Shown one piece after another: positions 15,654 through 23,520 of a DNA stretch of 64,000 nucleotides (within the stretch, counting starts at the first letter, position 1; each line of letters starts with the position of its first letter). Origin of the DNA: DYGX01 sp035325905 (lineage in GTDB: Bacteria; Chloroflexota; Anaerolineae; Aggregatilineales; Aggregatilineaceae); the NCBI GenBank assembly GCA_035325905.1, contig DAOKYY010000002.1:1-64000 (forward strand), given 5' to 3'. The notes under the pieces are model-generated. The model worked only from the letters and a program-made list of their open reading frames with translations. It was not told the origin of the DNA and searched no databases. The position numbers were made by a program, and so were the translations under genes.

Positions 15654-16712
15654 CTAGCAGATGCGCGGCAGGATCTCGCCGAGCGGCATATCGACCACAC
15701 GCCGCCCACCGATCGCGGTCCGGGCGACGACCAGGCCGGAGTGTTTCTCAACGACCTGCCCGATGATCGCCGCGTCGCGCCCGTAGGGGTGACGCCGCAT
15801 GGCGTCGAAGACGGCGTCCGCATGCGGCGCGGGCACGACCGCGACAAGCTTGCCTTCGTTCGCGACGTAGAGCGGGTCCATGCCGAGCATCTCGCACGCC
15901 GCCTGGACCGCCGGGCGGACCGGGATCGCGCTCTCGTCCAGGTCAATCCCGACGCGTGACTGCCCGGCCAGCTCGTTGAGGACGGCTGCCACGCCGCCGC
16001 GCGTTGCGTCGCGCAGGCAGTGGATCTCGCGGGTGGCGTCCAGCATGGCGGCGACGAGCGTGTGGAGCGGGGCGCTGTCGCTGACCAGTTCGCTCTCGAA
16101 CGCCAGCCCCTCGCGCACGGACATGATCGCCATGCCATGATCGCCGATCGTTCCGCTGACGATCACGCGATCGCCGGGGCGCGCCTGGTCCGCCGCGATC
16201 CGCATCCCGGCAGGGACCAGCCCGATCCCGGCGGTGTTGATGAACAGGCCGTCGCCGTGCCCCTTCTCGACCACTTTCGTATCGCCAGTGACCACCTGGA
16301 CGCCCGCCTCGCGGCTGGCGCGCGCCATGCTGGTCACGACGCGGCCCAGGTCGTCCATCGCCAGCCCTTCTTCGAGGATAAACCCTGCCGAGAGAAAGAG
16401 CGGCTGCGCTCCGCTCACCGCCAGGTCGTTGATCGTGCCGTGCACCGCCAGGCTGCCGATGTCTCCGCCGGGGAAAAACAGCGGGTTGACCACGAACGAA
16501 TCGGTCGTGAAGGCCAGCCGCACGCCGTTCAGTTCCAATACCGCCTGGTCGTTGAGGCTGGCGAGGGTCGGGTTGTCGAACAGCGGCACGAACAGGTGCT
16601 GAATCAGATCGGCGGAAAGGCGCCCGCCGCTGCCGTGCCCCAGCACGATCTGCGGGTAGTCGCGGAGCGGGAGCGGGCACACAAAACCGTCAAAACTGGG
16701 TTGATCGGGCAT
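15654..16712 (-). CDS. hypE: Hydrogenase expression/formation protein HypE
   Basis: The 352-residue AIR-synthase-fold protein has the HypE pattern: LGHGSGGR near residue 24, FTTDSFVVNPLFFPGGDIG (residues 54-72), GTINDLAVSGA, TGDTKVVEKG and the C-terminal LPRIC. The last Cys accepts a carbamoyl group from HypF, is dehydrated with ATP to thiocyanate and donates CN to the [NiFe]-hydrogenase iron. An AGGA about eight bases upstream supports the ATG at 16712; a longer start at 16757 lacks conserved sequence. No hypA, B, C, D or F gene and no hydrogenase lies in the window, so it is separated from its pathway partners. A terminator upstream cuts it off from the oxidoreductase operon. Confidence 0.92.
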   Translation of the reverse strand: MPDQPSFDGFVCPLPLRDYPQIVLGHGSGGRLSADLIQHLFVPLFDNPTLASLNDQAVLELNGVRLAFTTDSFVVNPLFFPGGDIGSLAVHGTINDLAVSGAQPLFLSAGFILEEGLAMDDLGRVVTSMARASREAGVQVVTGDTKVVEKGHGDGLFINTAGIGLVPAGMRIAADQARPGDRVIVSGTIGDHGMAIMSVREGLAFESELVSDSAPLHTLVAAMLDATREIHCLRDATRGGVAAVLNELAGQSRVGIDLDESAIPVRPAVQAACEMLGMDPLYVANEGKLVAVVPAPHADAVFDAMRRHPYGRDAAIIGQVVEKHSGLVVARTAIGGRRVVDMPLGEILPRIC

Positions 16713-16794
16713 GGCGAGTCCTATCCTGCTGGCCGCCGCTTGGGCGGCTCGGACCACAGAGCGCCCGTACTGTACTGCGAACCGGGGATCGAAT

Positions 16795-16834
16795 CAAACA
16801 CCCGCCGGGCGGCGACGTGCGGTCGCCCGGCGGG
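16795..16834 (-). terminator. Terminator of the 2-oxoacid oxidoreductase operon
   Basis: A perfect 11-base GC-rich inverted repeat (16801-16811 and 16824-16834) with a 12-base loop is followed, on the minus strand, by GTGTTTGATT. It begins 22 bases after the gamma-subunit stop. Confidence 0.6.
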
Positions 16835-16856
16835 GGACATGCGCTCGGGCGCCGGA

Positions 16857-17420
16857 TCAGGCTGTCTCGCCCGATGGGACGGCTTCGCGGCTGAGCGCCC
16901 AGCCGCGTTCCAGCGCCGTCAGATTGACATCGTGCAGGTGCGCCTTCTTCTGCCCCAGTTTTTCCAGCAGGACCTGCTGCGTTTTCTCCAGCGAGACCAC
17001 CGGCCTCTGCGCGAGCATCGCGCCCAGCAGCAGCATGTTGGTCAGTCGCGCTTCGCCGAGATCGGTAGCCAGCGCCGTGGCCGGGATGCGGACGATTGTC
17101 AGATCGGTTCGCGTGATCGGCAGGGTGATGAGTGACTCGTTCATCACCAGCAATCCGCCGGGCTTGACCAGCGGCTCGTATTTTTCGTGCGACGGGTTGT
17201 TGAAGACGACGGCGATGCTCGGATGGAGCGTCACGGGCGAGCCGATTGGCTCATCGCCGACGACGACGGTGCAGTTCGCGGTTCCGCCGCGCATCTCCGG
17301 GCCGTACGACGGGATCCAGGTGACGTGCTTGTTCTCAGCCAGCGCGGTGTAGGCGACGAGCTGCCCGGCGAAGAGCACGCCCTGTCCGCCAAACCCTGCG
17401 AAAATGATTTCTTCTTGCAT
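16857..17420 (-). CDS. 2-oxoacid:ferredoxin oxidoreductase, gamma subunit
   Basis: The 187-residue protein has the gamma-subunit fold signature IFAGFGGQGVLFAGQLVA near the N-terminus and the PSYGPEMRGG motif at about residues 38-47. The gamma subunit completes the alpha-beta-gamma-delta complex that oxidises a 2-oxoacid with CoA to acyl-CoA, CO2 and reduced ferredoxin. Two adjacent ATGs exist; the second (17420) is better spaced from AGGA. It is the last gene of the six-gene operon, eight bases after the beta subunit, and is followed by a terminator. The substrate is probably a branched-chain, aromatic or 2-oxoglutarate-type acid. Confidence 0.93.
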   Translation of the reverse strand: MQEEIIFAGFGGQGVLFAGQLVAYTALAENKHVTWIPSYGPEMRGGTANCTVVVGDEPIGSPVTLHPSIAVVFNNPSHEKYEPLVKPGGLLVMNESLITLPITRTDLTIVRIPATALATDLGEARLTNMLLLGAMLAQRPVVSLEKTQQVLLEKLGQKKAHLHDVNLTALERGWALSREAVPSGETA

Positions 17421-17428
17421 CATGCATC

Positions 17429-18211
17429 CTATCGCTTCATCAAGGCTTGCACGGACTCGATAACTTTATAGTCGCCGAGCGGGTAGTACGGCACCATGTA
17501 GTCCTCAATCCATTGGAGCGCCTCGGGAGCCGACAGGTGCCAGTTGGTCGGGCACGACGACAGCAGCTCGACCATCGCGAAGCCCAGCCCGGCGAGCTGC
17601 GTTTCGAACGCGGTGCGGATCGCCCTCTTGGCGCGGTTGATCTCCTTGACATTATGCAGCGAGCGCCGCGCAGAAAACGCCGTGCCGCTCATCCCCGCGA
17701 TCAGCTCCGCCATCCGCACCGGGAACCCTGTGAGTTCAATGTCGCGCCCGCCGGGCGATGAGGTCGTGCGCTGCCCGGGGAGTGTCGTCGGGGCCATCTG
17801 GCCGCCGGTCATGCCATAGATCGCGTTGTTGATGAAGATGGTGGTGATATTCTCACCACGCGTGGCCGCGTGCACGATTTCGGCCAGCCCAATCGCCGCC
17901 AGATCGCCATCCCCCTGGTAGGTGAAGACGATGTGATCTGGCTTGACGCGTTTGATCCCGGTCGCCATCGCGGGAGCGCGACCATGCGCCGCGACGACGT
18001 TGTCGACATTGAAATACTTGTAGGCGAAGACCGAGCACCCGACCGGCGACACGCCGATCGTGCGCCCGCGCACGCCCAGCTCGTCCAGCACCTCGGCGAC
18101 GAGACGGTGCGCGATGCCGTGCGTGCAGCCGGGGCAGTAGTGCGTCGGGGCGCTGCTAAGCGATTCCGGCCGCTGGTAGATGACTTTTTCCTCGATTGCC
18201 ACGGTGGTCAT
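17429..18211 (-). CDS. 2-oxoacid:ferredoxin oxidoreductase, beta (TPP-binding) subunit
   Basis: The 260-residue beta subunit has the N-terminal HYCPGCTHG motif and the thiamine-diphosphate/Mg motif QGDGDLAAIGLAE to INNAIYGMTGGQ. It binds TPP and catalyses decarboxylation of the 2-oxoacid. The gene starts with an ATG overlapping the alpha-subunit stop by four bases (ATGA type), so translation is coupled and subunit ratios are matched. The separate alpha, beta, gamma and ferredoxin genes mark the four-subunit class (VOR, KOR, IOR or archaeal POR type) rather than the single-chain pyruvate enzyme. Confidence 0.95.
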   Translation of the reverse strand: MTTVAIEEKVIYQRPESLSSAPTHYCPGCTHGIAHRLVAEVLDELGVRGRTIGVSPVGCSVFAYKYFNVDNVVAAHGRAPAMATGIKRVKPDHIVFTYQGDGDLAAIGLAEIVHAATRGENITTIFINNAIYGMTGGQMAPTTLPGQRTTSSPGGRDIELTGFPVRMAELIAGMSGTAFSARRSLHNVKEINRAKRAIRTAFETQLAGLGFAMVELLSSCPTNWHLSAPEALQWIEDYMVPYYPLGDYKVIESVQALMKR

Positions 18212-19302
18212 AGTCTTGTCACTCCCCTATCGGGCCGGGTGTGGGTATACAGCTTTCGCTCGGTCGCTTTGATGGCGTCGTAGATTTCTTCGGGCACCGG
18301 GACGACGCCGCCGGTCCGGCCATAGAACATGACCGGCACTTGCCCGCCCGCCGCCAGCCGGACATCGTTGAGCATTTGCCCCGCGTTCATCTCGACCACC
18401 AGGAACGCGCTAACCTGGTCGGCCAGCGCCGAGAGCCGCTCTTCGGGGAACGGCCACAGCGTGATCGGGCGGAACAGCCCGACTTTCAGACCGTCGCGCC
18501 GCGCCTGCTGGACCGCGGACTGCGCGATTCGTCCGGCGGTCCCAAAGCCGACGACGACGAGTTGGGCATCTTCGGTCATATGCTCGACTGACCGCTGCTC
18601 GTTTTCGGCGATCACACGCAGCTTGGCTTGCAGCCGGTTGTTGAGTTCTTCAAGCTCGGCTGCGCCCAGCTGGAGCGAGACGACCCAGCGTTTCTCGCGC
18701 CCCTCTGCGCCGGTCAGCGCCCAGTCCTGATCGGTCTTGCGCAGCGGCTGCATCGGCGGCAGCTCCGCCGGTTCCATCATCTGCCCGATCAGTCCATCCG
18801 CCACGACGAAGACGAGGTGGCGATAGCGGTCGGCCAGATCGAAGGCCAGCCCCATCAGGTCGATCGCTTCTTGCACGGACGCGGGCGCGAGCACGATGGG
18901 ATGGTAATCGCCATGCCCGGCCGAGCGCGTGACCTGAAAGTAGTCCGACTGCGAAGGCTGGATGTTGCCCAGGCCCGGCCCGCCGCGCATGACATCCACC
19001 ACGACGCACGGCACCTCGGACCCGGCGATGTACGAAAACCCTTCCTGCATCAGGCTGATGCCGGGGCTGGACGACGAGGTCATGGCCCGGACCCCGGTGC
19101 AGGCCGCGCCATAGACCATATTGATCGCCGCGACTTCGCTCTCGGCCTGGACGAACGCGCGTCCTAGCTCCGGCATGCGCTGCGCCATGTGCTCGAGTAA
19201 TTCGGTTTGCGGCGTGATCGGATAGCCGAAGTACGCTTGCACCCCGGCCCGGATCGCCGCCTCAGCCAGCGCGACATTTCCCTTTAACAGTTCGACAGCC
19301 AT
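18208..19302 (-). CDS. 2-oxoacid:ferredoxin oxidoreductase, alpha subunit (VorB/KorA-like)
   Basis: The 364-residue alpha subunit shows the pyrimidine-binding domain (GYPITPQTELLEHMAQ, ESEVAAINMVYGAACTGVR, SSPGISLMQEG) and the transketolase C-terminal-like domain (VVVGFGTAGRI, GLFRPITLWPFPE). The length and PITPQTE motif match VorB/KorA-type subunits. The substrate could be 3-methyl-2-oxobutanoate or 2-oxoglutarate; the neighbouring aminotransferase and CoA-transferase favour amino-acid-derived 2-oxoacids, but sequence alone does not decide. It follows the ferredoxin gene by 13 bases and overlaps the beta gene by four. Confidence 0.93.
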   Translation of the reverse strand: MAVELLKGNVALAEAAIRAGVQAYFGYPITPQTELLEHMAQRMPELGRAFVQAESEVAAINMVYGAACTGVRAMTSSSSPGISLMQEGFSYIAGSEVPCVVVDVMRGGPGLGNIQPSQSDYFQVTRSAGHGDYHPIVLAPASVQEAIDLMGLAFDLADRYRHLVFVVADGLIGQMMEPAELPPMQPLRKTDQDWALTGAEGREKRWVVSLQLGAAELEELNNRLQAKLRVIAENEQRSVEHMTEDAQLVVVGFGTAGRIAQSAVQQARRDGLKVGLFRPITLWPFPEERLSALADQVSAFLVVEMNAGQMLNDVRLAAGGQVPVMFYGRTGGVVPVPEEIYDAIKATERKLYTHTRPDRGVTRL

Positions 19303-19315
19303 CGAGTTCGCTCTC

Positions 19316-19576
19316 CTAGCCAGCCGCCGCTGCCGCCGCCTGGGGCGGGCGCGCGCTCACCTGCCGGTATACGGTAATGCACACATCCGGGCAGGCAACC
19401 GCGCAGATCGCGCAGCCGGTGCAGTTTCCTTCCGGGTCGACCAGCAGCGCAGGATAGTATCCCTGGGCGTTGACCCGGTCAGTTGCCATTTCGATCACGT
19501 GTTGCGGGCAGGCGTGCAGGCACAGCGTGCAGCCTTTGCAGGTCGCCTCGTTTATCTCGATCCGGCCTTTTGCCAT
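19316..19576 (-). CDS. 2x[4Fe-4S] ferredoxin, delta subunit of the oxidoreductase
   Basis: This 86-residue protein carries two [4Fe-4S] motifs, CKGCTLCLHACP and CTGCAICAVACP, the classical bacterial ferredoxin pattern. In four-subunit oxidoreductases the delta subunit relays electrons from TPP chemistry to soluble ferredoxin. It ends in an Ala-rich tail. It lies 13 bases both from the CoA-transferase upstream and from the alpha gene downstream, so it belongs to the complex rather than being a free-standing ferredoxin. Confidence 0.95.
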   Translation of the reverse strand: MAKGRIEINEATCKGCTLCLHACPQHVIEMATDRVNAQGYYPALLVDPEGNCTGCAICAVACPDVCITVYRQVSARPPQAAAAAAG

Positions 19577-19589
19577 CGATACTCACTCC

Positions 19590-20936
19590 TTACCCTCGTC
19601 CAGTTCCCATGACGCGGCGCGGCTCCGGCGCCGCGAAGCGCGGAACGTGATAATGCTGCTCGGCAGCTTCGGCCAGCTCGGCCCGAAACTTCGGATGCGC
19701 GATATCGATCAGCAGCTTGACGCGCTCGCGGATCGACCGCCCGTACAGGTCCGCCACGCCGAACTCGGTGGCGATAAAGTGCACGTCATTGCGCGTGGTC
19801 ACGACGCCCGCGCCCGGCTCCAGGATCGGGACGATGCGGCTGATCGCGCCGTCGCGCGCCGTGCTCGGCATGGCGATGATCGGCATCCCGCCCCGGCTGC
19901 GCGCCGCGCCGCGCACAAAGTCCACCTGGCCGCCCACGCCCGAATAAAAGCGCGTGCCGATGCTGTCGGCGCACACCTGCCCGGTCAGATCGACCTGGAT
20001 CGCGGAGTTGATCGACACCATCTTGTCGTTGCGGGCGATGTTGAACGGGTCGTTGACATACTCGGTCGGGTGCAGCTCGACGATGGGGTTGTCGTCGACG
20101 AAGCTGTACAGCCGCTGCGTGCCCAGCACAAAACCGGCGACGATCTTGCCGGGGTGGAACGTCTTGCGCTCGTTGGTGATTACCCCGCGCTCGACCAGCT
20201 CCACCACGCCATCGGAGAATAGCTCGGTGTGCACGCCCAGGTGACGGTGATTGGTCAGCTTCTTCAACACCGCATCCGGGATGCCCCCGATCCCCATTTG
20301 CAGGGTCGCGCCGTCCGGGATCAGCGCCGCCAGGTGCTCGGCGATCGCTTCCTGCTCCGGCGACGAGATGCCCATCTGAATCTCAGGCAGCCGGTAGTCG
20401 ACTTCGACCACGTAGTCGATCTTGGAGACGTGGATAAAACTGTCGCCGAGCGTGCGCGGCATATTCGGGTTGACTTCGGCGATGACGATCTTGGCGCTCT
20501 CGGCGGCGGGCTTGGTCACGCCGACTTCGACGCCATAGGAGCAGTAGCCGTTCTTGTCCGGCGGAGTGACCTGGATCAGCGCCACGTCGATCGGCAGCCG
20601 GCCCGACTTGAACAGATCAGGGATTTCCGAGAGAAAGACCGGCGTGAAGTCGGCGCGCCCGTCGTTGACCGCCTCGCGCACGTTCTCGCTGATGAACAGC
20701 GAGTTGACGCGAATATGCGGCACCAGCTCTGGCTTGACGTAGTCCGCCTTGCCGACCGTGAGCACCTGGATCAGCTTCAGGTTTTCCAGCTGCGGCGCGC
20801 GCTCGTTGACGGCTTCCATCACCGTCTGGGGGACTGAGCAGTTTCCGGTGACAAAGATTCGGTAGCCGGATTTTAGCGCCTGCACCGCTTCGGGCGCGGT
20901 GACTTTCTTCGGCTCGTATTGGCTTAGCCAGCTCAT
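19590..20936 (-). CDS. Acetyl-CoA hydrolase / 4-hydroxybutyrate CoA-transferase family protein
   Basis: This 448-residue single-chain class I CoA-transferase has the GxG oxyanion motif MGIGGIPDAV and the catalytic Glu in VHTELFSDGV. A C-terminal domain reads GVGGQVDFVRGAARSRGG. The family moves CoA between acids through a glutamyl-CoA thioester; members include 4-hydroxybutyrate CoA-transferase and acetate:succinate CoA-transferase. The ATG at 20936 begins conserved sequence (MSWLSQYEPKKVTAPEA); the frame is open upstream into the aminotransferase gene, but that part is its shadow. In this operon it could release the acyl-CoA made by the oxidoreductase and save the thioester on acetate or succinate. 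Confidence 0.92.
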   Translation of the reverse strand: MSWLSQYEPKKVTAPEAVQALKSGYRIFVTGNCSVPQTVMEAVNERAPQLENLKLIQVLTVGKADYVKPELVPHIRVNSLFISENVREAVNDGRADFTPVFLSEIPDLFKSGRLPIDVALIQVTPPDKNGYCSYGVEVGVTKPAAESAKIVIAEVNPNMPRTLGDSFIHVSKIDYVVEVDYRLPEIQMGISSPEQEAIAEHLAALIPDGATLQMGIGGIPDAVLKKLTNHRHLGVHTELFSDGVVELVERGVITNERKTFHPGKIVAGFVLGTQRLYSFVDDNPIVELHPTEYVNDPFNIARNDKMVSINSAIQVDLTGQVCADSIGTRFYSGVGGQVDFVRGAARSRGGMPIIAMPSTARDGAISRIVPILEPGAGVVTTRNDVHFIATEFGVADLYGRSIRERVKLLIDIAHPKFRAELAEAAEQHYHVPRFAAPEPRRVMGTGRG

Positions 20937-20947
20937 ACGCGACTCCG

Positions 20948-22192
20948 CTAAGCGCCAGGGGCAGGCTGCGCTGCGGGCAGCATCTCGGACACGGCGACGG
21001 CGAGGCGATGAATCCCTTCCACGATGCGCTCCTCGTCCATACACGAAAAGTTCAGCCGGGCGGTGGGCGGCGCATCCGTCCGCGTGAAGAACGACTGCCC
21101 CGGCACGAAGGCCACGTCGCGCTTGACCGCCGTTTGGAACAGCGTCGTGATCGGCGTGCCTTCCGGGAATTTCAGCCACAGGAACAGGCCGCCGGTCGGC
21201 TGCGTCCATTCCACCCCGGCGGGCATGTAGCGATCCAGCGCAGCCAGCATCGCGTCGCGGCGCTTGCGGTAGACCTCGCGCAGCCGGGCGATGTGCTCGT
21301 CGAGGAAGCCGTCTTTGGCGACCTCGTAGACGACCATCTGCGTGAAAATGCTGGAATGCAGGTCGGCCCCCTGCTTGATCTGGACCAGCCGCCCGATAAC
21401 CTCTTTTGGCGCGACGATCCAGGCCACGCGCAGGCCGGGCGCGAGCGTCTTCGAGAAGGTGCCCAGCTCGATCACGTTGCCGCTATACGCGGTGCTGCCC
21501 AGGCCGAGCGCTTCCGCGTCAATCGAGACGATGGGGCGCGCCGGCTCGCCCTCGAAACACAGCTCACCATATGGATCATCTTCCACGATGGGCACGCCGG
21601 TCTGGTGAGAGATACTTACCAGCTCACGCCGCCGCGCCTGGCTGAGCGAGACGCCCGCCGGATTTTGGAAATTCGGCAGGATATACATGAACTTCGGCCC
21701 GTGCAGGAGGGCCTGCGGCAGCAGGTCCGTGCGGATGCCATCGTCGTCAAGCGGCACGCCGATGTAGCTCGCTTGATAGAGCGCGAACGCCTGGAGCGCG
21801 CCGAGATACGTTGGCTCCTCGACCAGCACGCGGTCGCCGGGGTTGATCAGCAGCGCGCCGATCAGGCTGAGCGCCTGTTGCGAGCCGGATGTGACCAGCA
21901 CATTATCGGCGTCAACGCACACGCCGCTGGCGCACAGGCGCGCCGCGATCAACTCCCGGAGCGGGGGGTATCCCTCCGTCGTGGCGTATTGCAGCGCCTG
22001 CCGGGCCGACTGCGCCAGCACCCGATCGCACGCCTCCTTAAAGCGCTCGACCGGAAAATACTCGGCGGCAGGGAGACCGCCTGCGAACGAGATGACCTCG
22101 GGACGCTGCGTCAACTTCAACAATTCGCGGATCGTGGAACTGGTGATCCCTTTCATGCGGAGCGCGTAGCGTGACTCCCATACAATGCTCAT
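20948..22192 (-). CDS. PLP-dependent aminotransferase, class I fold (LysN/AadAT-like)
   Basis: This 414-residue fold-type I enzyme has the Schiff-base Lys in GTFSKTLAPGLRVAW, the substrate/PLP Asp/Tyr segment PIVEDDPYGEL, the Asn in PNFQNPAG and the C-terminal Arg in TARLNFSC. The N-terminal ISFAGGLPAAEYFP pattern is that of 2-aminoadipate/aromatic/branched-chain aminotransferases. It converts amino acids to 2-oxoacids in the cytosol. It is the first gene behind a near-consensus promoter, 11 bases before the CoA-transferase gene. This places amino-group removal at the head of a pathway whose next step is the oxidoreductase. Confidence 0.93.
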   Translation of the reverse strand: MSIVWESRYALRMKGITSSTIRELLKLTQRPEVISFAGGLPAAEYFPVERFKEACDRVLAQSARQALQYATTEGYPPLRELIAARLCASGVCVDADNVLVTSGSQQALSLIGALLINPGDRVLVEEPTYLGALQAFALYQASYIGVPLDDDGIRTDLLPQALLHGPKFMYILPNFQNPAGVSLSQARRRELVSISHQTGVPIVEDDPYGELCFEGEPARPIVSIDAEALGLGSTAYSGNVIELGTFSKTLAPGLRVAWIVAPKEVIGRLVQIKQGADLHSSIFTQMVVYEVAKDGFLDEHIARLREVYRKRRDAMLAALDRYMPAGVEWTQPTGGLFLWLKFPEGTPITTLFQTAVKRDVAFVPGQSFFTRTDAPPTARLNFSCMDEERIVEGIHRLAVAVSEMLPAAQPAPGA

Positions 22193-22262
22193 AACTCTTT
22201 ATGTCCTGTTCTCCACCACTAAGTAAAGGGAGTACCGTGGCCTACTCTCGGCCACTGTCCTC

Positions 22263-22291
22263 ACTATAGAGGGCTGGCGCGGGTTTCCCAA
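22263..22291 (-). promoter_or_regulatory. Sigma-70-type promoter of the aminotransferase-oxidoreductase operon
   Basis: On the minus strand TTGGGA and TATAGT are separated by exactly 17 bases; the -10 matches at five of six positions. Just downstream in the leader an inverted repeat GTGGCC/GGCCAC (22237-22255) could act as an operator or leader hairpin. Confidence 0.7.
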
Positions 22292-22441
22292 GTGGCAGAA
22301 GTTATCCGTGATGTTGCGGTGTGTCACTTCAAGCGGAGCGCGTTTCTGTGGGCGCGCGGACCGCGCTGGCAGGCGCTGCTCGGCTGCGCTACACTCGCGA
22401 TCCAGTTCTGGTTCACGTCTCGTTTTGTGCGGAGGCTGAGG

Positions 22442-23359
22442 GTGAACGTCCAACGCGCGCGGGCGCGCACGCCGCAGACCTGGATCGCCGGGCTGGTGCG
22501 GCTGTCGCGCTGGAAAGAGCACACGCTGTTTACCATTCCGCTGACGCTTGCCGGCGGGCTGATGGCGGCGCACAACCGGGCGGGCGTCACGCTCGACTGG
22601 CATCTGCTGACGGTCACAGCCGCCAATATCCTGGCGATGACCGTCGCCTTCATGGTCAACGACGTTGAAGACGCGCCGGACGACGCGCGCGATCCGGCGC
22701 GAGCCGCGCGCAACCCGGTCGCAACCGGGGAGGTCCGCCCGCGCGAAGGGTGGGCCGTGGCGCTGGCGTTCGGCGGCGTGGCGCTCGCGCTCTACGCCTG
22801 GGTTGGCGCCGGGACGTTCTGGATCGGCGCGCTGACGCTGGCGCTGTCAGTGCTGTATTCGTGGCGCGCGGTGCGTCTCAAGGCGCGGCCCGTGGTCGAC
22901 ATCCTGTCGCATGTGCTGATGTTAAGCGCGCTGCTGTTTCTGGCTGGCTACTTCGCCTACGACGATTCGCCCGGCGCGATCTGGCTCGTGGCGCTCGGCG
23001 CGGCGCTGGCCTCGGCCTACGGCCAGCTTTATAACCAGGCGCGCGATTTCGAGGTCGACCGGGCGGCGGGCTTGCGCAACACGGCGTGGCTGGCCGGCGA
23101 GGCCCACACCCGGCGGCTGATGTATCTCAGCCTGGCGCTGGCTGCGGCGTGCCTGGTTGCGACGGTCGCGCTGGGGCTGTGGCCGCTGTGGCTGCTGATC
23201 GTGCCGGTGCTGCTGGCGCCACTGTTTCTCGTCTTTCGACCGGGCACCGACGCGCGCGGCACAATTGCCATCGACGCCAGCGGGCGGGTGCAGATGGCGT
23301 TCCTGATCGTCGCCAACGCGGTGGTGCTGGTCTGGCTGGCGGTCGAGCTGCTCGGCTGA
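22442..23359 (+). CDS. UbiA family prenyltransferase
   Basis: The 305-residue protein has about eight hydrophobic segments and the two Asp-rich prenyl-diphosphate motifs of UbiA: NDVEDAPDD (with a following RNP) and YNQARDFEVDRAAGLRNT. UbiA enzymes attach an isoprenoid chain to an aromatic or other acceptor within the membrane, as in menaquinone, heme or tocopherol pathways. The acceptor here cannot be told, and no quinone genes are adjacent. The GTG at 22442 is chosen because GGAGG lies six bases upstream and gives the normal family length. The frame is open 50 codons further upstream with a hydrophobic stretch that is not UbiA-like. It is divergent from the aminotransferase operon. Confidence 0.87.
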   Translation: MNVQRARARTPQTWIAGLVRLSRWKEHTLFTIPLTLAGGLMAAHNRAGVTLDWHLLTVTAANILAMTVAFMVNDVEDAPDDARDPARAARNPVATGEVRPREGWAVALAFGGVALALYAWVGAGTFWIGALTLALSVLYSWRAVRLKARPVVDILSHVLMLSALLFLAGYFAYDDSPGAIWLVALGAALASAYGQLYNQARDFEVDRAAGLRNTAWLAGEAHTRRLMYLSLALAAACLVATVALGLWPLWLLIVPVLLAPLFLVFRPGTDARGTIAIDASGRVQMAFLIVANAVVLVWLAVELLG

Positions 23360-23400
23360 TTGCCCTATTTAGCTCGCCTGCGCCCGCACCGGCGACACGC

Positions 23401-23406
23401 TATAAT
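23401..23406 (+). promoter_or_regulatory. Perfect -10 hexamer upstream of the dehydrogenase gene
   Basis: TATAAT occurs 115 bases before the start codon, just past the UbiA gene. No good -35 is seen at 16-18 bases (CTGCGC), so the promoter is plausible but may need an activator. Confidence 0.4.
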
Positions 23407-23520
23407 CAGCGCATATAGCGCATCTTGAGCGCATCCCTCGGTGTCCAATCACGAATGCTTGGGCCATCGCCGGGCGGGCCGCCCTTGCCCGCGCCTCACG
23501 CCAAGAAAGGACCTGCTGCA

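Noticed and set aside
21008..22174. 388-residue plus-strand open frame opposite the aminotransferase
   Set aside because: The aminotransferase has all PLP motifs; the antisense product has none.
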